The notes beneath the pieces were generated by a model. It ran no database searches and was not told the origin of the DNA. It saw only the letters and a list, made by a program, of their open reading frames with translations. A stretch of DNA of 64,000 nt from positions 1 to 64,000 of the forward strand of contig SCKJ01000006.1 of the NCBI GenBank assembly GCA_004124875.1, given 5' to 3'. The translations under genes were made by a program, and so were the position numbers. Position 1 is the stretch's first letter; each line of letters starts with the position of its first letter. The DNA is from Fidelibacterota bacterium (GTDB lineage: Bacteria > Fidelibacterota > Marinisomatia > SCGC-AAA003-L08 > TS1B11). Of this stretch, positions 16,494 through 22,252 are shown one piece after another.

Positions 16494-16560
16494 CGGGGCG
16501 ATAGGATTTGAACCTACGACCCCCTGCTCCCAAAGCATATGCGCTACCAGTCTGCGCCAC
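16494..16560 (-). pseudogene. tRNA-Pro (TGG) remnant lacking the 5' acceptor strand
   Basis: Read leftward, the sequence gives a D arm (TGGCGCAG...GGTAGCGC), an anticodon loop TTTGGGA (anticodon TGG) and a good T arm with GGTTCAAATCC, then CGCCCCG of the 3' acceptor. The seven bases that should form the 5' acceptor strand (around 16554-16567) do not pair with it, and the anticodon stem has mismatches. This is the typical shape of the tRNA piece left or carried at an attachment site of an integrative element. It is not expected to be functional. Confidence 0.7.
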
Positions 16561-16680
16561 CATGATGCCGTACGCTGTTCCGTATGGCCATTTAAGCCCG
16601 AATCCCTACCTTGGGACCTATCAAGACTTTTCATCCCTGGGAACATGCTATATCCTGACAAGGCGAGTAAGAAAGCGACA

Positions 16681-16923
16681 TTATGGTATCTCCAGACCGT
16701 TCATTTGGAGTTCCTTCAGCATCCTGTTGAATTCTTCCTGCGATATGTCTTCATGCTCTCGGTATAGATTCCTATCATAGTATAGTTTGTTCCGCCTTGA
16801 TGCGTATCCCATCCTGAAACGCCACAAGGAGCAATTCAGGATTGGGCAGCATCGGATCGTGGTGCTATCGCCTGAAGCGCAGTCAGCGCATTTCATTCGG
16901 ATGGCGGCTTGTCGGGAGGGCAT
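16681..16923 (-). CDS. Small cysteine-rich phage/mobile-element protein
   Basis: An 80-residue protein with a probable zinc-binding N-terminal half: IRMKCADCASGD, CCPILNC and then SLWRFRMG. The pattern AIRxKCxxCxGG...CPxxxCPLWPFRMG is common in small uncharacterised proteins of prophages and integrative elements, usually beside replication or recombination genes. The C-terminal half is helical and charged. It reads leftward toward the tRNA-Pro remnant and the four-gene operon. The function of the family is unknown to me; phage or element origin is the main message. Confidence 0.6.
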   Translation of the reverse strand: MPSRQAAIRMKCADCASGDSTTIRCCPILNCSLWRFRMGYASRRNKLYYDRNLYREHEDISQEEFNRMLKELQMNGLEIP

Positions 16924-16999
16924 ACTTATGCTCTCAGGCTCTGTGTGGCTATGATAATTGGGAAGTAACTAGAAAGGTGCACATACGGGCTTTGGGACC

Positions 17000-17304
17000 C
17001 TCGGCACACTTCGGCTGGCTCGGGGCAGGCACGCCAGTGGGCACGTTAGCCCCGGCAATCTACGCAGCGTCTTCGGGGACGAGAACGCTTGTCCCGAGAG
17101 TCCCGACTTTTCGGGACGATTCGGGAAGTCCCCCCCTCGGCACACTTCGGCTGGCTCAGCGCAGGCACGCCAGTGGGCACGTCAGCCCCGGCAATCTACG
17201 CAGCGTCTTCGGGGACGAGAACGCTTGTCCCGAGAGTCCCGACTTTTCGGGACGATTCGGGAAGTCCCCCCCTCGGCACACTTCGGCTGGCTCAGGGCAG
17301 GCAG
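17000..17304. repeat. 136-bp tandem repeat with REP-like hairpin
   Basis: A unit of 136 bases begins CTCGGCACACTTCGGCTGG at 17000, repeats almost exactly from 17136, and starts a third time at 17272 before diverging near 17304. Each full unit contains the perfect hairpin GTCCCGA-CTTT-TCGGGAC within a longer run of CCCGA/TCGGG half-sites. The reverse complement of this block recurs at about 22065-22110, so it belongs to a dispersed palindromic repeat family. Confidence 0.85.
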
Positions 17305-17391
17305 TGCAGAGCTTTGGACAATAACTCGAGTCACAGTTGCACACATGTGGGCTGGCGCTTGGCGAAAGGGTAGGGGCGGATGGAGGCCCTG

Positions 17392-17591
17392 TCACCCCCT
17401 TTCCGTATCAACAGTCAGCGCCCATACGAGGGCGATTACCCAGCCTAGAAGTGTCCAGCCGAGAAATATATTGAGGGCGAGAATCGCCCCGGCATTGCGC
17501 TTTTTCTTGCTGTATGCAAGGTAGGCCGGGGCAAAATAAATTATAAGGGCAGCTAGAAGTAGTCCGATGAACAGGCGCCGCCAGTATCCAT
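17392..17591 (-). pseudogene. Superinfection-immunity-like small membrane protein, frameshifted start
   Basis: A leftward frame encodes LFIGLLLAALIIYFAPAYLA, then YSKKKRNAGAILALNIFLGW and TLLGWVIALVWALT. This is the full pattern of the superinfection immunity protein family (PF14373-like): two membrane helices around a basic turn. The ATG at 17591 has a perfect AGGAGG six bases upstream, but that frame stops after 12 codons. The membrane-protein frame is shifted by one base and is closed by a TGA at 17593-17595 directly upstream. So either a one-base frameshift has broken the gene, or translation begins at a non-standard codon. Proteins of this family are found in phages and mobile elements and in cellular genomes. 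Confidence 0.65.
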
Positions 17592-17731
17592 ATCAAACCT
17601 CCTTGATCCACACGATCCGGCGGCAGAACTCCACTGCATGAGTGGCTAATTCTGTTGTAAGCGGCCATATCGTTAAAAGTAATAATAAAGGAGCAGCAGG
17701 TCAAATCAGCGGGGACAGCGCTAGGTATGGC

Positions 17732-17771
17732 TCCAGGGGAGAAATGCGCTCAGGGGGCATCCTGGGGGGCC
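17732..17771. repeat. Imperfect 40-bp direct repeat, copy 1
   Basis: This sequence matches 18842-18881. The last 16 bases, GGCATCCTGGGGGGCC, are identical, and the preceding CCAGG-GAGAAA-GCT positions are mostly shared. The two copies bracket the secreted-protein gene at 17798-18583. Confidence 0.6.
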
Positions 17772-17797
17772 GGGCCGGGATTTCGACGCTTGCCCAT

Positions 17798-18583
17798 TTA
17801 AAAGGGTAGGCCAATTACTGCACCAATGACAATGAGGGATGCAATCCACATGACACCAGACAAGGCCGCCATTTTATAAAATCGTTTATCGTTAAAATCG
17901 GATTCCGTCACCAAACCGAAACGTCCGTAAGGCAGCATACCTTCACGCCCAGGAATCACTCCAATTTGAAGGTCCGTACCCACATACAGTATTGTCGCTC
18001 GAACCCCGAGATGCGCGCTTAAGCCTATTGTACTTTCGCGGGTCCTGTTGCTCGATACTACATGCCTGTTCACAGGATTGATCTCCAATAACACCTTGGT
18101 GGCGGAGTGGACTGCAAAGCCTGCTCCCCCATAGATCGAGGAAGTGATGATCCCCGGCCAACTGAGAACCAAATCACTCCGGAGATAGTTTCGATAGCCA
18201 TAGTATTCTTCCTCTTCGCTGTAGCCCTGTTCGGTATATGAACCGAGGTTGTTATGCTCTTGAAAATACTGGGAGCCGAAATTGACTCCAATTGCAGCAT
18301 GTCCTCCACGCGGCCTTTTGGCAAAGCGATGAAACCGTACGGATCCCTCCCAAGAGAAACCGGGAGGGCCAAGAGCGCCCAGGAAACTCCAGTCATACAC
18401 GCGCTGTCCGGGGAGGGGCCCTATGAGACTTTCCAGGGTCCAGACGTTTGCGCTGTCAACCGGTGATACCTGGCTAGGAGCCCAATCAAGGGACGGCGCC
18501 GGAAGTGGGCCTTGGCCGGTTCCTGCTGTCACCAGCAGCAAGATCAGCGTGAGTATATGATTGGGTTTGATTAGCGGTTTCAA
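17798..18583 (-). CDS. Hypothetical secreted or outer-membrane protein
   Basis: A protein of about 261 residues. I place the start at the TTG at 18583 because GGAGG (18591-18595) lies seven bases upstream and the product then begins with a clean signal peptide (LKPLIKPNHILTLILLLVTA). The alternative at 18610 only adds a poor N-terminus. The mature part is rich in Tyr, Gly and Ser, with alternating strands such as GGHAAIGVNFGSQ and GLSAHLGVRATILYVGTDLQ, like an outer-membrane beta-barrel. It ends with a hydrophobic helix (MWIASLIVIGAVIGLPF). No family is recognised. Imperfect 40-bp repeats flank it, which may mean it moved as a unit. Confidence 0.6.
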   Translation of the reverse strand: MKPLIKPNHILTLILLLVTAGTGQGPLPAPSLDWAPSQVSPVDSANVWTLESLIGPLPGQRVYDWSFLGALGPPGFSWEGSVRFHRFAKRPRGGHAAIGVNFGSQYFQEHNNLGSYTEQGYSEEEEYYGYRNYLRSDLVLSWPGIITSSIYGGAGFAVHSATKVLLEINPVNRHVVSSNRTRESTIGLSAHLGVRATILYVGTDLQIGVIPGREGMLPYGRFGLVTESDFNDKRFYKMAALSGVMWIASLIVIGAVIGLPF

Positions 18584-18783
18584 GTTTATGCCTCCGATCA
18601 GCGTCCGCATTGGATGTCATAGCTATCGATGCACGGGCCAAAATCAGCCTTTCCACTCGTCTCGAAATGTAAATCTCAGAATGTCCCCAGCCTATTCGTT
18701 TCTGATACAAAGTTCAGTAGTTGGGAGCCATAGCCTTTTTTACTGCCAGTCCCTGGGAGTAACTTTCACCGTTGGAAAACGCC

Positions 18784-18826
18784 GGGCCCTTAGCTCAAAC
18801 GTTAGAGCACCGAACTCATAATCCGG
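18784..18826 (+). pseudogene. 5' half of a tRNA-Met (CAT) gene
   Basis: GGGCCCT (acceptor strand), a D arm (AGCTCAAACGTTAGAGC) and an anticodon arm with CTCATAA are followed by GGAGGGGGGC. There is no T arm or 3' acceptor strand. It is the complement in content of the 3' half at 597-637. The two share GAACTCATAATCCG, including the same atypical base in the anticodon stem. Confidence 0.65.
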
Positions 18827-18841
18827 AGGGGGGCGAGAGAG

Positions 18842-18881
18842 ACCAGGTGAGAAACGCCGCTAGACGGCATCCTGGGGGGCC
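18842..18881. repeat. Imperfect 40-bp direct repeat, copy 2
   Basis: Second copy of the repeat described at 17732-17771. It lies immediately downstream of the tRNA-Met 5' half and upstream of the NYN leader. Confidence 0.6.
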
Positions 18882-18993
18882 TTAAAAAGCATAGACTACT
18901 CAAATGGTTTTATTAATTTCCCTCATTAAACTCTAAGTAATTACTTATTGCGACCGATAATGAGAATAGGTACATTTGCTGTAGAAATAAAAA

Positions 18994-19036
18994 CCCTCTC
19001 GCTTCGGCGAAGGGCGCGAGGCCACCGAAAGGTGGC
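18994..19036 (+). ncRNA. Structured leader RNA of the NYN gene (two tetraloop hairpins)
   Basis: Two stable hairpins lie just upstream of the NYN gene. The first has arms CCCT+TCGC and GCGA+AGGG (18994-19014), one bulged C and a C(UUCG)G loop. The second is the perfect GCCACC-GAAA-GGTGGC (19021-19036). An alternative stem, CTCGC (18998-19002) with GCGAG (19016-19020), would exclude the first hairpin, so a switch is possible. The sequence then runs through a U-rich stretch to the ribosome site AGGTG (19049-19053). UUCG and GNRA loops are hallmarks of selected RNA structure. Whether this is an independent RNA, a regulatory leader or an RNA antitoxin cannot be told from sequence alone. Confidence 0.55.
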
Positions 19037-19059
19037 TTCTGCATTTTTAGGTGTCGTTT

Positions 19060-19689
19060 ATGATTACAAACATCTACATCGACGGATTTAATCTCTACTT
19101 CAGTGCATTAAGAAAATCACCGAACAAATGGCTTAATCCAGAAAAACTCTTCACTCTACTCTTCCCTGATGACACTATCAAAAGAATCAAATATTTTACC
19201 GCCAGGGTGAAACCACGGCCGGATGATCCTGGACAACCCGTTAGACAAAGTACCTATCTGAGGGCGTTGGCAACAGTTCCGAGCATAGAGATTATCTTCG
19301 GGCATTACCGTTCATATGCAAAGTGGCTCCCCACCGCCCAATCAGTGCGAAGCGGAAAAAAACTAAAATTTGTAGAAGTAATCAAGACCGACGAGAAGGG
19401 CTCGGACGTGAATCTTGCAGCACATTTAATGTCGGATGCTTTCAAAAAAGATTTTGAACAAGGAGTTGTAGTGTCTAATGACAGTGACCTAGTAGAGCCC
19501 GTAAGATTTGTGCACGATGAACTAGGCTTGAGGGTCGGAATCGCGAACGCGTATCAATACCCAGGGAAATCACTAACGGATAATGCCGATTTTTTCAGAC
19601 TGATTCGGCAGGGAGTTCTGGCGGCCTCACAATTCCCTGACACCTTGACCGATAAAATTGGCACCTTCGCCAAACCTGGCAACTGGTAA
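19060..19689 (+). CDS. NYN-domain (PIN-like) ribonuclease
   Basis: A 209-residue protein of the NYN family of PIN-like nucleases, which includes LabA-like bacterial proteins. The N-terminus gives the first acidic motif (NIYIDGFNLYFSAL). The middle gives DEKGSDVNLAAHLMSDAF and VVVSNDSDLVEPVRFV, the other acidic motifs that bind metal in PIN-like folds, followed by a predicted Rossmann-type strand (LRVGIANAY). It is full length for the family. I prefer the ATG at 19060 (AGGTG six bases upstream) over the GTG at 19051. It stands alone as a transcription unit, with a structured leader upstream and a strong terminator 37 bases downstream. Ribonuclease activity is inferred from family membership. 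Its place among tRNA fragments, a toxin-antitoxin pair and repeats suggests a defence or mobile-element role. Confidence 0.85.
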   Translation: MITNIYIDGFNLYFSALRKSPNKWLNPEKLFTLLFPDDTIKRIKYFTARVKPRPDDPGQPVRQSTYLRALATVPSIEIIFGHYRSYAKWLPTAQSVRSGKKLKFVEVIKTDEKGSDVNLAAHLMSDAFKKDFEQGVVVSNDSDLVEPVRFVHDELGLRVGIANAYQYPGKSLTDNADFFRLIRQGVLAASQFPDTLTDKIGTFAKPGNW

Positions 19690-19725
19690 ATGGACGGGCA
19701 CAATTATCCCAGCGCACGTAAAGAA

Positions 19726-19747
19726 AAGGGCCGCTTTCGCGGCCTTT
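19726..19747 (+). terminator. Intrinsic terminator after the NYN gene
   Basis: GGCCGC-TTTC-GCGGCC, extended by A-T pairs and followed by TTT, lies 37 bases past the stop codon of the NYN gene. The symmetrical A and T flanks allow it to work in both directions. Confidence 0.8.
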
Positions 19748-19858
19748 AGTATACCAACAGTATAGAGGCGGGTAGCCCCCGTCGCTATCCAACGGCCTTC
19801 TCCGTCTGGCCGGACAGGTAAGCCGTAGGTCACCGGTGAAGCCGGAGCGAGTAGCGTG

Positions 19859-19873
19859 AGCGGTGGAGGGACT
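19859..19873. repeat. 15-bp copy of the tRNA-Met 3' end
   Basis: AGCGGTGGAGGGACT here equals the complement of the last 15 bases of the tRNA-Met gene at 22132-22205. Another copy ends the 53-bp repeat at 19889-19941. Repeated tRNA 3' ends are the classic trace of site-specific integration. Confidence 0.65.
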
Positions 19874-19888
19874 TCCCGAATCGCTCCG

Positions 19889-19941
19889 CTCTCGGGATAA
19901 ACTTCTCGTCCCCCGATACTTCCAGTAGCGGTGGAGGGACT
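19889..19941. repeat. 53-bp direct repeat, left copy (att-like)
   Basis: An exact 53-base match to 22095-22147. It begins CTCTCGGGATAAACTTCTCG and ends with the 15 bases that correspond to the tRNA-Met 3' end. Together the two copies bracket 2.15 kb carrying the Fic/HTH pair and a lipoprotein gene, so this looks like the left attachment site of a small island. Confidence 0.75.
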
Positions 19942-20011
19942 AGCCTGAAAATCCCACTCACCCAACCTTTAAACGGCATCACCTCAGTATTGTTAACCAG
20001 GGCTTATTTAA

Positions 20012-20054
20012 TTAACTTACGTTAAGTACCCCTAAGATACTTAACACATGTTAA
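20012..20054. promoter_or_regulatory. Twin TTAAC-N4-GTTAA operators of the toxin-antitoxin pair
   Basis: TTAAC-TTAC-GTTAA (20012-20025) and TTAAC-ACAT-GTTAA (20041-20054) are two inverted repeats with identical arms and the same four-base spacer length. Their starts are 29 bases apart, close to three turns of the helix. A third symmetry, TTAAGTA...TACTTAA (20022-20028 and 20038-20044), links them. The second site abuts the ribosome site GGGAGA (20057-20062) of the HTH gene. This is what an autoregulating antitoxin operator would look like. Confidence 0.65.
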
Positions 20055-20067
20055 TTGGGAGAACATC

Positions 20068-20328
20068 ATGCCCAAGGAAAAATTCATCACCATTCCCCAA
20101 CTGGCGCAGCTGCTGGGGGTCAGCCGCATCACTATCTACAACAGGGTGAAGAAAGGGCAGATACCGGCCACGCGGGTCGGCCGCAGCTACATTATTAACG
20201 ACAAGATTATCGCCCAGATCATGGGCAAAAAGGTGTCGGAAAAGGGCAAAAAAGAGATCGATGCCGCCATTGACAAAACCGTCAAAGAGTACGGGGAGGT
20301 GCTGAAACAGCTCGGCATGCCGGCGTGA
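20068..20328 (+). CDS. HTH antitoxin-like protein (excisionase-type fold)
   Basis: An 86-residue protein. Residues 7-52 form a MerR/excisionase-type helix-turn-helix (ITIPQLAQLLGVSRITIYNR, then VKKGQIPATRVGRSYIINDK). The C-terminal third is helical and charged and could be the part that wraps the toxin. Its stop overlaps the start of the Fic gene (GTGA), so the pair is translationally coupled. This order, HTH antitoxin then Fic/Doc toxin, matches type II toxin-antitoxin operons in which the antitoxin represses its own promoter. The twin inverted repeats upstream fit that. A stand-alone excisionase is the alternative, less likely given the coupling. Confidence 0.8.
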   Translation: MPKEKFITIPQLAQLLGVSRITIYNRVKKGQIPATRVGRSYIINDKIIAQIMGKKVSEKGKKEIDAAIDKTVKEYGEVLKQLGMPA

Positions 20329-20741
20329 GGATTATCACCCTGGCCGATGTGGAATACGGCGCTTTCCGGCTGGCTCAGGAAACGTTGGCCTATGACGAGC
20401 CCATACCAGATTTCTCCACCCGCTTCCCCCATAGGTTGGAGAGCTGCGTGGTCATACCATTCCAGAAGATCGGCGGTAAATACTTGTACCCTACCCTCGT
20501 TGATAAAGCCGCCATACTGTTTTACCTGATGATCAAGAATCACCCCTTCCAGAACGGCAATAAACGGATCGCGCTGTCAACATTGCTGACTTTTTTATTC
20601 ATGAATGAACGCTGGATAAAGGCCGACGTTCAGGAGCTGTACAATTTCACGATGTGGATCGCCATGAGTCCGGCGGATTTCAAGAATCAATCTGTCGCTG
20701 CCATAACGCAGTTCATTCAGGATCATTTAGTCGAACTGTAA
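20325..20741 (+). CDS. Fic/Doc-family toxin
   Basis: A 138-residue single-domain Fic protein. The active-site motif HPFQNGNKR lies at residues 73-81. The catalytic His and the phosphate-binding loop are present, but Asn stands where AMP-transferring Fic proteins usually carry Asp or Glu. Doc-type kinases have HxFxxANKR, so this variant is intermediate and the transferred group cannot be predicted with certainty. The likely target is a translation factor or another essential protein, by analogy with Doc. No inhibitory S/TxxxE/DG helix is visible within the protein, so inhibition should come from the HTH partner. The start is the GTG at 20325, overlapping the antitoxin stop. Confidence 0.85.
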   Translation: MRIITLADVEYGAFRLAQETLAYDEPIPDFSTRFPHRLESCVVIPFQKIGGKYLYPTLVDKAAILFYLMIKNHPFQNGNKRIALSTLLTFLFMNERWIKADVQELYNFTMWIAMSPADFKNQSVAAITQFIQDHLVEL

Positions 20742-20792
20742 AGGCCGGGGATGTCCCACGATGGCACCTGCGCCGAGTTGCCAACTGGTTCC

Positions 20793-20856
20793 AGGTTTCA
20801 GGTCACAAGTTTCAGGTTCTGCCACTGCCACTGCTACTGCCACTGCTACTGCCACT
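20793..20856. repeat. Dispersed 28-bp repeat plus GCCACT hexamer array
   Basis: A 28-base sequence starting AGGTTTCAGGTCACAAG is followed at once by six units of GCCACT/GCTACT (20821-20856). The 28-mer recurs exactly at 21926-21953. Such satellite-like arrays are intergenic filler with no coding content. Confidence 0.75.
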
Positions 20857-20908
20857 ATCGGCTTGCGTTAATGTTGACCGGGTGTACCGCCAATTTCTGA
20901 TCAGAGGA

Positions 20909-21790
20909 TTATCGAATGATCACCCAATCGGTGTAGTTGCCTTCATCGCTTGGATCAAAATACGAATTAAGCTGCGCAGCAATGGTGCTGTCCATAACGG
21001 CAAACCCTTGGGCGGCCTCTTCAGAAGACGAACCGGGCTCGGGCCACAGCATATTTCGCCGTTCAAGAGATTCAAGCGCCCAAACCCCGATATAACCCCC
21101 GATACGTTGGCCCCGATCCCCTTTATAGACAAAGAAACTGACCCCCGGCAAGGTGACCTTCTTGAATTCGGGATAATACTTTTCAATGATAAAGGTTTCA
21201 AACGCTGCCTCCATGCCGGCTTCCACGTTGGTGACTTCATGGATACCCAGCAACCCTACCAAGGGCATCTCAGCGATTTGATCGCTACCGATGAGGACAT
21301 AGTCGGTGTAGAACCGCACGCTGTCGCTGAAATTGAAATCTGTGGAATCAAAGTCCCAGTTTCCCTCAAATTCCGCATTCAAAAGATCGAAGGCGGCGGT
21401 TGAATATGCCGGTGCAGTTGAATCAGCCACAGGAGCATAATAATCCCGTCGATCCCTGGTTTCAATATTAAATAGATTGACGTAACGGCCAGCATTTACG
21501 CCGCGTTCCCCTTTACCTACAATGAGTTGCCACCCCGGCACTTGACGCTCCCAGATAGGATTGTGCACCTGCGCCACTGCAGTTTCATAACGATCAGCGT
21601 CGGCGGGGTCCTTCAGGGTAAATGTGCGCCGGTCCACTGCAATTACTCTGCCTAAACGCACCTCAACTGGTTGCGCAACGGGGGCCACCGTGAGTGCCGG
21701 AGCTGCCGGCCGGACCGCTTCTTTGGCGGCGCAACCAATCAGTAAGCCGGCAAAAATGGACAGGTAAACCTTGATGATGTTGGTTTTCAT
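20909..21790 (-). CDS. Hypothetical lipoprotein
   Basis: A 293-residue protein with a type II signal peptide: MKTNIIKVYLSIFAGLLIGC, lipobox LIGC, Cys at residue 20. It should therefore be lipid-anchored in the cell envelope. After a Pro/Ala-rich linker there is an unrecognised domain with several acidic and aromatic stretches (WDFDSTDFNFSDSVRFYTDY) and a possible GDRGQRIGGYIGVWAL strand pair. The ATG has GGGGAGA upstream. It lies alone between two copies of a 28-bp repeat and inside the 53-bp direct repeats, so it may be cargo of a small island. Function is unknown. Confidence 0.7.
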   Translation of the reverse strand: MKTNIIKVYLSIFAGLLIGCAAKEAVRPAAPALTVAPVAQPVEVRLGRVIAVDRRTFTLKDPADADRYETAVAQVHNPIWERQVPGWQLIVGKGERGVNAGRYVNLFNIETRDRRDYYAPVADSTAPAYSTAAFDLLNAEFEGNWDFDSTDFNFSDSVRFYTDYVLIGSDQIAEMPLVGLLGIHEVTNVEAGMEAAFETFIIEKYYPEFKKVTLPGVSFFVYKGDRGQRIGGYIGVWALESLERRNMLWPEPGSSSEEAAQGFAVMDSTIAAQLNSYFDPSDEGNYTDWVIIR

Positions 21791-21925
21791 GGTGTTTCTC
21801 CCCGTGGTTATTGGGTTTGTGCGGCGTCGCTTGCCATAGAAAGTATTTCATAATCTTTCGCATTGCAAGCGAATACTGGATGCGCTGGGCCCTCGAGTGC
21901 GCACCATCAACTGGTTTCAAGTCTC

Positions 21926-21984
21926 AGGTTTCAGGTCACAAGTTTCAGGTTCTGCTACTGCCCCCTTCGACAAGCTCAGGGTGA
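21926..21984. repeat. 28-bp repeat copy 2 and CTTCGACAAGCTCAGGGTGA element
   Basis: The 28-mer shared with 20793-20820 is followed by CCCCCTTCGACAAGCTCAGG (21961-21980) running into GTGA. The latter is a widespread intergenic repeat type. An inverted, slightly diverged copy is at 28538-28562, and the units at 17000 and 17272 (CTTCGGCTGGCTCAGG) look related. Confidence 0.7.
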
Positions 21985-22094
21985 CCCCTGCCACTGCCAT
22001 TGCTACTATCAGCCTGCTTATATACTCGCCTGTAGCGGTCCCGAAGCCTCGGGATAAATTCCGGGACTCCCCGAATCGTCCCGAGAAGTCGGGA

Positions 22095-22147
22095 CTCTCG
22101 GGATAAACTTCTCGTCCCCCGATACTTCCAGTAGCGGTGGAGGGACT
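22095..22147. repeat. 53-bp direct repeat, right copy overlapping tRNA-Met
   Basis: Exact partner of 19889-19941. Its last 15 bases are the 3' end of the functional tRNA-Met gene, the usual position of an attachment site. Next to it, 22065-22100 holds an inverted copy of the REP-like hairpin block of the 136-bp repeats. Confidence 0.75.
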
Positions 22148-22205
22148 CGAACCCCCGACACGCGGATTATGATTCCGCTGCTCTAACCAGCTGAGCTACA
22201 CCGCC
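22132..22205 (-). tRNA. tRNA-Met (anticodon CAT)
   Basis: A complete cloverleaf on the minus strand: acceptor GGCGGTG with CACCGCT (one G-U at the end), D arm AGCTCAGCTGGTTAGAGC, anticodon stem GCGGA/TCCGC with loop ATCATAA, and T arm GGGGGTTCGAGTCCC. The CCA end is not encoded. It lacks initiator features, so it is elongator tRNA-Met or, if lysidine-modified, tRNA-Ile2. Its 3' end is repeated twice upstream of the Fic island. Confidence 0.9.
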
Positions 22206-22252
22206 CCCTGAAATTACCGCGATGGATTTGCCCGGCGCAATGCCGGTCTGCT

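Noticed and set aside
16291..16661. Leftward ORFs across 16291-16661
   Set aside because: They translate the tRNA-Pro remnant (the GSAYALG/GRRFKSYRPD type of sequence is a known product of reading tRNA genes) and have no ribosome site.
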